A stretch of 11,159 nt of DNA, taken from NCBI GenBank assembly GCA_937894955.1, contig CALAXO010000204.1, positions 1 to 11,159 of the forward strand, in the 5' to 3' direction. Made by a program: the position numbers and the translations under genes. Positions 5,246-11,125 of the stretch are shown here, piece by piece. The DNA comes from an uncultured Clostridia bacterium. GTDB lineage: Bacteria; Bacillota; Clostridia; Christensenellales; CAG-138. How positions within the stretch are numbered: the first letter of the stretch is position 1; every line of letters starts with the position of its first letter. The notes beneath the pieces are model-generated. The model made no database searches. It worked only from the letters and a program-made list of their open reading frames with translations, and was not told the origin of the DNA.

Positions 5246-6541
5246 ATGAAAACACTTTACCTTGACTGCGGAATGGGTGCAGCGGGCGACATGCTTGCGG
5301 GCGCACTTTATGATCTGCTTTCCGAAGAACAGCGTGCCGAGTTCCTGCATATTGCGGATGCTTTCTCGGCCGTCGGGCTGAATGTTCGCTGCACTGCCGC
5401 CGAAAAATGCGGCATTCGCGGAATTCATTTTGCCGTTGAATACATGAACACCGATGCGGACGAATATGCCGCCTGCATACACGAACATGAGCACCTTCAC
5501 GAACACAAACACACCCATGAGCATGAGCATGAACACGCGCATGAGCACGAACATAATCATGAACACGAGCATCATCATTCTCACAGCGGGCTGCACGAAA
5601 TTGAACACATTATCCGTGCGCTGCCCGTGTCCGATGCGGTGAAGGAGCATTCCCTTGCTGTTTACAAACTGATTGCAGAAGCGGAGAGTCATGCCCACGG
5701 TGTTCCCGTTGAGCTTGTGCATTTTCACGAGGTCGGTGCGCTTGATGCCGTTGCAGATATTGTTTCCTGCTGCGTGCTGATCGAAATGCTCGCACCGGAA
5801 CGCATTGCCGCCTCCCCCGTTCGCACGGGCAGCGGACATGTGCATTGTGCGCACGGGATTCTTCCCGTTCCCGCACCGGCGACAGCCTTCATTCTTCACG
5901 GCGTTCCTGTTTATGCGGGCGATATAAAAGGCGAACTCTGCACTCCGACCGGAGCGGCACTGTTAAAGCATTTTGTCCATGACTTCACCGCAATGCCGTT
6001 AATGACAATACTTTCCCAAGGGTACGGCATGGGCAAACGCGACTATCCCGCCGCAAACTGCGTGCGTGCGCTTTTCGGCGAAAGTCCGAGTGAAGAATCG
6101 GCGGATGAGATTATCGAGCTTCGCTGCAACATTGACGATATGACAGGCGAAGAGATCGGGTTTGCATTTGATAAACTGCTTAACGCGGGTGCGGCGGATG
6201 TTTACACCGTTCCGACAGGAATGAAGAAGAACCGTCCCGGAATTATGCTCTGCGTGCTTTGCAATGCCGAAAAACGCAGCGAAATTATCCGCATATTGTT
6301 CAAACACACAAGCACTCTCGGCATCCGCGAGTGCAGAATGCCGCGATACATTTTGCAGCGTGAAACGCAAACCGCCAAATTTGAGGACGGTACGATTCGC
6401 CTGAAGACCGCTCATGGGTTCGGCGTTAAAAGGGCTAAATTCGAATATGCCGATATTGCCGCGCTTGCCGAACGCCGCGCAATCACGCTTGCCGATGCGG
6501 AAAAGATTGCGGAAACTGCCTTTAAGGAGTTTTCCGAATAA
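5246..6541 (+). CDS. larC: LarC, nickel-inserting cyclometallase (single uninterrupted ORF)
   Basis: 431 aa from ATG 5246. LarC inserts Ni into the bis-thiocarboxylated nucleotide in a CTP-dependent step, completing the nickel-pincer cofactor. The N-terminus LYLDCGMGAAGDMLAGALYDLL (4-25) is the family signature. VELVHFHEVGALDAVADIV (155-173) and CTPTGAALLKHF (232-243) follow. The C-terminal half holds NIDDMTGEEIGFA (295-307), the cyclometallase-domain start, and VPTGMKKNRPGIML (322-335). Residues 79-113 hold 19 histidines, mostly as His-Glu repeats, a probable nickel-holding segment. In L. plantarum the protein is made from two reading frames by programmed frameshifting; here one ORF covers everything. 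The SD is weak (AAAGG at 5231-5235, 10 nt away). An in-frame TTG at 5228 is a less likely start. It is the last gene of the operon, with a terminator 35 nt after the stop. Confidence 0.96.
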   Translation: MKTLYLDCGMGAAGDMLAGALYDLLSEEQRAEFLHIADAFSAVGLNVRCTAAEKCGIRGIHFAVEYMNTDADEYAACIHEHEHLHEHKHTHEHEHEHAHEHEHNHEHEHHHSHSGLHEIEHIIRALPVSDAVKEHSLAVYKLIAEAESHAHGVPVELVHFHEVGALDAVADIVSCCVLIEMLAPERIAASPVRTGSGHVHCAHGILPVPAPATAFILHGVPVYAGDIKGELCTPTGAALLKHFVHDFTAMPLMTILSQGYGMGKRDYPAANCVRALFGESPSEESADEIIELRCNIDDMTGEEIGFAFDKLLNAGAADVYTVPTGMKKNRPGIMLCVLCNAEKRSEIIRILFKHTSTLGIRECRMPRYILQRETQTAKFEDGTIRLKTAHGFGVKRAKFEYADIAALAERRAITLADAEKIAETAFKEFSE

Positions 6542-6575
6542 CGAACCTCAAAAATTAAAATTTGTTTCAACATCG

Positions 6576-6603
6576 GAGCCCGATCGGTTCGGGCTCTTTT
6601 TTT
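6576..6603 (+). terminator. Terminator of the larEBC operon
   Basis: The 8-bp stem GAGCCCGA (6576-6583)/TCGGGCTC (6589-6596) with a 5-nt loop is followed directly by seven T's (6597-6603), 35 nt after the larC stop. Confidence 0.95.
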
Positions 6604-6684
6604 GTATTACTTTGCATTCATCTTAAACATATTGTGCGTTCATCCTATCAGCTCCGTTTGACTGTTTTTTTCCTGTTGAAAAAG

Positions 6685-6710
6685 AATTGTTAACAAATTG
6701 TTCACAATTT
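6685..6710. promoter_or_regulatory. Paired palindromes upstream of a consensus promoter
   Basis: AATTGTT occurs at 6685-6691 and 6696-6702, 11 bp apart, about one helical turn. TTGTTAACAA (6687-6696) is a perfect 10-bp palindrome. AAATTGT/ACAATTT (6695-6701 and 6704-6710) is a 7-bp inverted repeat around two bases. The block ends 4 bp before the -35 of the promoter at 6715, the position of an activator site, an upstream-edge operator or an A/T-rich UP element. Confidence 0.5.
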
Positions 6711-6714
6711 GGGG

Positions 6715-6744
6715 TTGACAATGATATTAATTCGCTGATATAAT
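6715..6744 (+). promoter_or_regulatory. Consensus sigma-A promoter of the leader / microORF / secreted protein unit
   Basis: Perfect TTGACA (6715-6720) and perfect TATAAT (6739-6744) with an 18-nt spacer. The predicted start is near 6751, giving about 190 nt of leader before the 33-codon ORF at 6942. Confidence 0.88.
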
Positions 6745-6802
6745 AATATTGCGATGAAAGCCGCACCATTGAAACGGATCCGATTCAACACATGTCCCGC
6801 AT

Positions 6803-6844
6803 TTGCATATCGCAAATTGCGTATCGCAAGCTGCGTATCGCACC
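6803..6844 (+). repeat. Three tandem 14-bp repeats, each a short palindrome
   Basis: The units TTGCATATCGCAAA (6803-6816), TTGCGTATCGCAAG (6817-6830) and CTGCGTATCGCACC (6831-6844) stand head to tail with no gaps. The central unit is TTGCG-TAT-CGCAA, a 5-bp inverted repeat; the others differ by one or a few bases. They lie within the transcribed leader, about 50 nt after the predicted start of transcription. Confidence 0.75.
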
Positions 6845-6882
6845 CAAAGTTTGCACAGCATTCAACAAGTGCAGACTTTGGG
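6843..6882 (+). ncRNA. Structured leader RNA element (14-bp hairpin), unclassified
   Basis: Bases 6843-6856 pair with 6869-6882: 8 bp CCCAAAGT/ACTTTGGG, one U-G wobble, then TGCAC/GTGCA, with a 12-nt loop (6857-6868). On the other strand the wobble becomes an A-C mismatch, so the structure favours RNA made from the promoter at 6715. No T-run follows, so it is not an intrinsic terminator. It matches no riboswitch class I recognise. It could be a protein-binding leader element, a stabilising hairpin or part of a small RNA. Confidence 0.5.
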
Positions 6883-6941
6883 GAAGAGAAACCCAACCGC
6901 CAACGGCACAAAACCATGACACCGCGAAAGGAGAAACAATT

Positions 6942-7043
6942 ATGGCAAAAAACACCCTGCGCCTGAGAGCGCGACCAACTTCTGTAACCCAAATGCTGTC
7001 TTCCATACCGGAAGCGCAGCACAAACTGACCGAACGGAGGTAA
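6942..7043 (+). CDS. Short ORF (33 aa), possible leader peptide or microprotein
   Basis: ATG 6942 follows a strong SD (GAAAGGAG, about 7 nt away) and encodes a basic peptide starting MAKNTLRLRARPTSVTQ and ending LTERR. Its last codons plus stop (CGG AGG TAA) contain the GGAGG that serves the next gene, whose ATG lies 5 nt after the stop. This suggests translational coupling: ribosomes finishing this ORF uncover or occupy the SD of the secreted protein. There is no signal peptide or membrane segment. The frame is open further upstream (to ATG 6792), but no SD supports a longer form and that stretch contains the repeats and hairpin. I do not recognise the peptide. It could be a regulatory uORF or a real microprotein. 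Confidence 0.55.
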   Translation: MAKNTLRLRARPTSVTQMLSSIPEAQHKLTERR

Positions 7044-7048
7044 ATAAA

Positions 7049-7726
7049 ATGAAGAAAATACTGTCATTGACACTGGTTGTCGTGATGCTGATGTCTGCAT
7101 TCGTTTATGCACAGGCATCGACCCTGCGTGACGGCGGGGCAAGGACTGCTGCGGATTCCGCAGCAAGCGACAGAACACATGCGGACTCGAAAGAGGACGC
7201 AAAGGTCGTTTCAACCGCCGAACCTTGTGATTCGGCAAAACAGCTTCCGCAGGATGATATCAATATGCGGGAAAACCCGTCCGAAGAGTCTTCCGCCGAA
7301 GAGCCTTATATCGTTAAGGTTTATGATGCAAACGACTGTGTTGACACTCACACGGCGGTAAACTACGAGGGCGGCCTGTATGAAGCGCATGCACACCTGA
7401 AGACACACTATCTGATGAGCGACGGCACATGGCGCATCGGCGAAAGCTACGCAAAAGGCCAATGGTACGATAAACCGTATAAGTACAGGTATATCCTGTC
7501 AAGCGGCGAAGCGTTTGACGAAACTGTTATTGTGCTTTCGAACAGACCCGATCTTACGTATGTTGACGGAATTAGGCTGGTTTGCGGCAGCGACCTGAAC
7601 TACAAGTACAGCCTCGAAGCAATTGTTGTTGCTTGGCATTTCGGCGACAAGACCGTTGCATGGGCCGAAATGCAGGATCAGGTTCCGGCACACTGCGTGT
7701 CACTGAGCCACGGGGAACAGCAATAG
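7049..7726 (+). CDS. Secreted protein of unknown function
   Basis: 225 aa from ATG 7049, 8 nt after GGAGG (7036-7040). A classic Sec signal peptide opens the protein: KK at 2-3, a hydrophobic core (4-20), and an AQA motif at 21-23 with likely cleavage before Ser24; no lipobox is seen. Residues 24-86 form a low-complexity linker rich in Ala, Ser, Asp and Glu. Residues 87-225 look like a compact, mostly beta domain with many aromatics (YIVKVYDANDCVDTHTAV, TWRIGESYAKGQWYDKPYKY). Cysteines at 60, 97, 179 and 216 could make two disulfides outside the cell. I recognise no enzyme motif, sorting signal or cell-wall binding repeat. It is expressed from the strong promoter at 6715 together with the 33-aa ORF and ends at a likely bidirectional terminator. 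It may be a released or wall-associated factor; the function is open. Confidence 0.8.
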   Translation: MKKILSLTLVVVMLMSAFVYAQASTLRDGGARTAADSAASDRTHADSKEDAKVVSTAEPCDSAKQLPQDDINMRENPSEESSAEEPYIVKVYDANDCVDTHTAVNYEGGLYEAHAHLKTHYLMSDGTWRIGESYAKGQWYDKPYKYRYILSSGEAFDETVIVLSNRPDLTYVDGIRLVCGSDLNYKYSLEAIVVAWHFGDKTVAWAEMQDQVPAHCVSLSHGEQQ

Positions 7727-7852
7727 ACGGCTGCTCTGCCTCCGTTGCAGGTTAATGCAGCTTGATTCTGCTGCCGATGTTATGATTGATGATCCGTAAC
7801 GCTTCCGTCACGGTTGGGAACTCTGTACGCAGTTCATACAAGCGGGAAATAA

Positions 7853-7894
7853 ACAACCCCGCCGCAGGGCTTAACGGCTTTGCGGCGGGGTTGT
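7853..7894. terminator. Bidirectional terminator between convergent genes
   Basis: A 14-bp stem (7853-7866 with 7881-7894, ACAACCCCGCCGCA/TGCGGCGGGGTTGT) with a 14-nt loop lies between the ends of the secreted-protein gene (+, 7726) and the pyrophosphorylase gene (-, 7935). The left flank is A-rich (GAAATAAA) and the right T-rich (ATTATTT), so it can serve both directions, though neither T-tract is long. I see nothing else in 7727-7852. Confidence 0.8.
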
Positions 7895-7934
7895 ATTATT
7901 TATGCAGGCTTGTTGTTCTTGACCGTGAATAAAA

Positions 7935-9179
7935 TCAGAGTTCAACGCTGTTGCGGACAAGCAGCTCCCGCGCCGTGTCAACCGAATCAACCCCTGTGCG
8001 GTTCTTGACAGGTGCAAACTCCCTTGCCCTTTCAACCTCAAACACCATGCAGCCGTTAAGCAGCCGTATCATATCCAAAATCAGGGTTTCATACTTGAAG
8101 CCGTTCGGTTTTTCGGGCGTGACATGCTGCCCGTTTTCATCAAGGCATGGAATCTTTTTTTCAACAACATGCAGCGGAAGGGATTTTTCCATTATGCCGT
8201 CCAGCGCATCCACGCGGAACAGGTAGTTCAAAATAACGCCGAAATTGTAGGCGGGTTCGCCTTTTTCGTTTTTCGCATTGCGCATTTCATCCGTAAGCTC
8301 ATAGTATTCAACGATTGAAGGATGTCCGTCTTCAAGGCACATAACGCCCACGCGTTCATCGGGCGCGGCTTTTTTAATGACCTTTGACCCGACTTCGCAA
8401 TGCGCAAGCTTTGTTGCACCGATGAAGAGCGGATCGGCAATGCGCTGAAGCACATTGTCAACCGCAAACACGTTCAGCCATTCTATGCCGTTTCTGCGGA
8501 CAATATCAAGCATTCCGTGCTTTGCCATTGAGGAATACCAACCGCCGTTGCCGTTCGGTGAAGTTGCAAGACGGTATTTTTCTTCGAGATAAACCTTGCC
8601 ATCGTAATCCGCCGCGGGTGCCGTCTCCTGCGTGAAAAAATGCACGAAGTCCGCCGCATAGCCGAAATAATTATGTTCCGCAAGAAATGCACGCGTTGCT
8701 GCGTCGTTTTTGTCGCTGGTCATGATGAAAAGGTGAACAAAACTGCCGACTCTTTCCGTAACATTCAGAAGATTGTTTATAAGGCACTCAAAAATATAAA
8801 GTTCACGTTTGATTCCGATATTGAACGCACCCTTCGGAGCATCCGAACCGAGCCGCGTGCCCATGCCGCCCGCAAGCAGCACCGCGCCGACGTGCCCCGC
8901 ACGCAGCTCCGCCATGCCCGCATCAAAGAACTCATCTCCGCGAGTGCGTATTTCCGCAAGCTCCGTAACGCCGATCGGAGTGATTCTGCCGCGTTTTTCA
9001 GGCTGTTTATTCGTGCTGACAACGGAAAAATCGATCTGCTTGATTTGATTGAGCAATGCGGCGCGCTGCGCTTCATCAAGCTCATCATAATACTTAAGCA
9101 GGTGCTGCTGCCCGAAATTCGCAAGTTTTGCATATGCATCCGCATATCCGTATGCATTTTTGCCGTTTGAAATGCTCAT
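7935..9179 (-). CDS. UDP-sugar pyrophosphorylase family protein (UDPGP type 1; UAP1-like)
   Basis: 414 aa from ATG 9179, with GGGAGG (9187-9192) 7 nt upstream. The family transfers a uridylyl group from UTP to a sugar 1-phosphate, releasing pyrophosphate. The nucleotide-binding loop is VLLAGGMGTRLGSDAPKGAFNIG (100-122), as in eukaryotic UDP-GlcNAc pyrophosphorylases and their bacterial relatives. Next come IMTSDKND (152-159), SPNGNGGWYSSM (207-218, the glycine-rich sugar/uracil loop) and FAVDNVLQRIADPLFIG (238-254, with Asp241 at the usual metal-binding position). The length suits a bacterial single-domain member. This type 1 fold differs from GalU and GlmU, so the sugar (Glc-1-P, Gal-1-P or GlcNAc-1-P) cannot be read from sequence. 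I see no good promoter directly upstream; it may be read from the lpd promoter past the hairpin at 9248-9283. Confidence 0.88.
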   Translation of the reverse strand: MSISNGKNAYGYADAYAKLANFGQQHLLKYYDELDEAQRAALLNQIKQIDFSVVSTNKQPEKRGRITPIGVTELAEIRTRGDEFFDAGMAELRAGHVGAVLLAGGMGTRLGSDAPKGAFNIGIKRELYIFECLINNLLNVTERVGSFVHLFIMTSDKNDAATRAFLAEHNYFGYAADFVHFFTQETAPAADYDGKVYLEEKYRLATSPNGNGGWYSSMAKHGMLDIVRRNGIEWLNVFAVDNVLQRIADPLFIGATKLAHCEVGSKVIKKAAPDERVGVMCLEDGHPSIVEYYELTDEMRNAKNEKGEPAYNFGVILNYLFRVDALDGIMEKSLPLHVVEKKIPCLDENGQHVTPEKPNGFKYETLILDMIRLLNGCMVFEVERAREFAPVKNRTGVDSVDTARELLVRNSVEL

Positions 9180-9247
9180 GTTTTTTCCTCCCTTTTGCAA
9201 TTGATTTGCGATTGATTCAAAAACCGGCGGACAAAGCCGTATAATGC

Positions 9248-9283
9248 CCGCCGCCGCACATCTTGTTCGACGGGCGACGGCGG
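9248..9283 (-). terminator. Hairpin after lpdA (terminator or attenuating element)
   Basis: A 10-bp stem (9248-9257 with 9274-9283, 16-nt loop) lies between the lpdA stop (9301) and the next leftward gene. On the minus strand every position pairs, with one G-U wobble; on the plus strand the same position is a C-A mismatch, which argues for leftward RNA. The U-tract afterwards is poor (GCATTATACGG), so termination may be partial. Confidence 0.5.
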
Positions 9284-9300
9284 TTTGTTTGTTGATTTAA

Positions 9301-10695
9301 TTATTTCTTTTTGGGTAGGCTGTGACAGCAAAGACCTTCCCAATCATGCGCCGCTTCCGCAATGACCTCGCTGACGGTGGGATGCGGATGAATGGTTTCG
9401 GCAATTGTTTCAACCGATGCGCCGACTTTAAGGGCAAGAGCAAGCTCCGCTATCATATCCGTTGCACGGGGACCCATAAGCTGTGCGCCGATGAGCTTTC
9501 CGTCCGCATCGGAAATCAGCTTTGCAACGCCGAGAGCTTCGCCCATTATCATTGCCCTGCCGTTGCCCGCAACATTGAAACTGCCGATTTTGTATTCAAT
9601 GCCCTGCTGCTTTGCCTTTTCCTCGCCGATGCCGACAAATGCAATTTCGGGAGCTGTATAAATGCAGGAAGGAACAACCGAATAATCCATCTTTACACTC
9701 TCCTGCCCGCATGCATTCGCCGCAGCTGCAAGGCCCTGTGCGCTTGCAACATGCGCAAGCTGAATCTTGCCGGTTATATCGCCGATCGCATAAATGTTTT
9801 CGATATTTGTGCGGCAGTGATCGTCGATATTTACAAACGCGCGGTTCATTTCGATTCCGACATTTTCAAGCCCTATGTTTGCCGTCATTGCGCGGCGGCC
9901 GACGGCAACAACGCAGCAGCCGCCCTCGGCTGTTTTTTCTGCTCCGTTGAGTTCATACGTTACGGTGACTCTTTCGCCGCCGTTAATGCCTGTTACCTTG
10001 GCATTGTTGATAACAGTAACTTTTTTGCGTTTGAGTACCCTTGTTGAAAGCATTTTAACGATGTCGGCATCCACGCCCGGAAGTATGCTCGGCATCATTT
10101 CAATAACGGTTACGGGTTTTCCGAGAGAGGCAAACAACGTTGCAAACTCAATGCCGATAACACCGCCGCCGATAATAACAAAGCTGTCCGGAAGCTCTGT
10201 CATTGAAAGCACTTCGTCGGAAGTTACAACATTTTCGCCGTCAATGCCGGGAATCGGGGGACGTGCAGGCGCGCTTCCCGTTGCAAGAATCAGCTTGTCG
10301 AACGTGATTTTTTCGCCGTCAACATCGAGAGTGTGCTCATCAACAAGCTTTCCGAAGCCGTTTATTACCTTCACTCCGTGCGCTTTTTCAAGCCCCGCAA
10401 TGCCCTTGCGCAGGCCTGCAACAACAGAATCCTTGTATTCGGCAAGCTTTGCAAAATCAAACCCGACCTCACCCGTTGTTACACCGCAGGACGCAGCATT
10501 CAGCGCCGACTGATAAACTTCCGCACCGTGAAGCAGTGCTTTTGTGGGAATGCAGCCGCGATTCAAACATGTTCCGCCCAGATCGCGCGCCTCAACAAGC
10601 GCCGTGTTTTTGCCGTATTGTGCGCAGCGTATAGCCGCTTCATAACCGCCCGGGCCCGCGCCCAGAACAACGATATCATAATTGTATTCGCTCAT
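9301..10695 (-). CDS. lpdA: Dihydrolipoyl dehydrogenase
   Basis: 464 aa, the standard length for forms lacking an N-terminal lipoyl domain. The enzyme reoxidises dihydrolipoamide of 2-oxoacid dehydrogenases, glycine cleavage or acetoin dehydrogenase, passing electrons via a disulfide and FAD to NAD+. The FAD-binding GAGPGG is at 12-17 and the redox disulfide GGTCLNRGCIPTK at 40-52 (Cys43, Cys48). The NAD loop GGGVIG (176-181) is followed by an acidic Glu199 in VIEMMPS, indicating NAD rather than NADP. The second FAD motif IYAIGDI is at 301-307. The catalytic dyad lies in HPHPTVSE (436-443: His438, Glu443). An unusual tail ends in LCCHSLPKKK. The start is supported by TAAGGA (10705-10710). No E1, E2 or gcv gene is in the window, so the partner complex is unknown. 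Confidence 0.96.
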   Translation of the reverse strand: MSEYNYDIVVLGAGPGGYEAAIRCAQYGKNTALVEARDLGGTCLNRGCIPTKALLHGAEVYQSALNAASCGVTTGEVGFDFAKLAEYKDSVVAGLRKGIAGLEKAHGVKVINGFGKLVDEHTLDVDGEKITFDKLILATGSAPARPPIPGIDGENVVTSDEVLSMTELPDSFVIIGGGVIGIEFATLFASLGKPVTVIEMMPSILPGVDADIVKMLSTRVLKRKKVTVINNAKVTGINGGERVTVTYELNGAEKTAEGGCCVVAVGRRAMTANIGLENVGIEMNRAFVNIDDHCRTNIENIYAIGDITGKIQLAHVASAQGLAAAANACGQESVKMDYSVVPSCIYTAPEIAFVGIGEEKAKQQGIEYKIGSFNVAGNGRAMIMGEALGVAKLISDADGKLIGAQLMGPRATDMIAELALALKVGASVETIAETIHPHPTVSEVIAEAAHDWEGLCCHSLPKKK

Positions 10696-10717
10696 TATTC
10701 AAATTCCTTATCCTTTT

Positions 10718-10733
10718 CGGCGGCGTGCCGCCG
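10718..10733 (-). promoter_or_regulatory. Hairpin at the 5' end of the lpdA mRNA
   Basis: CGGCGGC (10718-10724) and GCCGCCG (10727-10733) form a 7-bp GC-only stem, or 6 bp with a 4-nt loop. It lies between the promoter (start near 10737) and the Shine-Dalgarno (10705-10710), so the mRNA would begin almost at the hairpin, an arrangement known to protect 5' ends. Confidence 0.5.
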
Positions 10734-10743
10734 TGTTTACCAA

Positions 10744-10772
10744 AGTATACCACAAACGGAAAGATTATTCAA
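10744..10772 (-). promoter_or_regulatory. Promoter of lpdA
   Basis: The minus strand has TTGAAT (10767-10772), a 17-nt spacer and TATACT (10744-10749) preceded by TGG, an extended -10. The lpdA start lies about 42 nt past the expected transcription start. Confidence 0.82.
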
Positions 10773-10911
10773 TCCTGCTGTGAACCGACCGCATCGGCAA
10801 CCTGTATGCAGACAGAAGCGTTGCCCCTGTCCGATTTGAGCATGAAGACTCTGCCAAAACGCACTGTTCATAACAAACATCTCGGTTTCCGGTTCACCGC
10901 GTTTCAATACG

Positions 10912-10940
10912 TTGACACCAATTGACTTCTGTGTTATTCT
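10912..10940 (+). promoter_or_regulatory. Probable promoter of the topoisomerase-like gene
   Basis: A perfect TTGACA (10912-10917), a 17-nt spacer and TATTCT (10935-10940, 4 of 6 bases). It would give a leader of about 180 nt before ATG 11126. The stretch 10773-10911 between the divergent promoters shows nothing I can name. Confidence 0.55.
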
Positions 10941-10974
10941 TCAGTTCAACGATTCATTGCCGCTTCGTTCCGAG

Positions 10975-11020
10975 TGTCTGCTTCGGCGGACAGGCTCATA
11001 TAGGCAGCGTAATTTGCTGC
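10975..11020 (+). other. Two short hairpins in the leader before the topoisomerase-like gene
   Basis: TGTCTGC (10975-10981) and GCGGACA (10986-10992) pair around a TTCG tetraloop, with one U-G wobble. GCAGC (11004-11008) pairs with GCTGC (11016-11020). The remaining leader to 11125 shows no T-box, riboswitch or terminator signature I recognise. Confidence 0.4.
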
Positions 11021-11125
11021 AAGCGCCGCATTACTCTCAACTCCGCTGCAGTGTTGATGTTTTCGCCGCCCGTCCTGCGGAATGTATCGGGCAAGGTTAA
11101 TGATGCATAGGGAGAGTATAAACAA

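Noticed and set aside
5480..5584. Short tandem DNA repeat resembling a CRISPR or minisatellite
   Set aside because: The repetition is the codon pattern of the His-Glu tract inside larC, in frame, without regular spacers.
5075..5899. 274-codon open frame on the minus strand across larB/larC
   Set aside because: It is antisense to larC. Its Met/Val/Phe-rich stretch is the reverse reading of the His-Glu tract, and no SD or homology supports it.
5246..6541. Programmed frameshift in larC as in Lactobacillus plantarum
   Set aside because: The whole protein is encoded in one uninterrupted frame here, so no recoding is needed.
6754..6966. 70-codon frame starting just after the promoter at 6715
   Set aside because: It would be nearly leaderless, has no SD, runs through the tandem repeats and hairpin and overlaps the better-supported 33-codon ORF in another frame.
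9322..10047. 241-codon plus-strand frame inside lpdA
   Set aside because: Antisense to a clear dihydrolipoyl dehydrogenase, no ribosome binding site, and Cys/Asn-rich composition typical of a shadow frame.
9875..10513. 212-codon plus-strand frame inside lpdA
   Set aside because: Also antisense to lpdA, Ser/Pro/Thr-rich in the way antisense frames of this codon usage are; no start signals.
10725..10925. 66-codon plus-strand frame between lpdA and the topoisomerase-like gene
   Set aside because: It overlaps the lpdA promoter and 5' hairpin, has no SD and unstructured composition.
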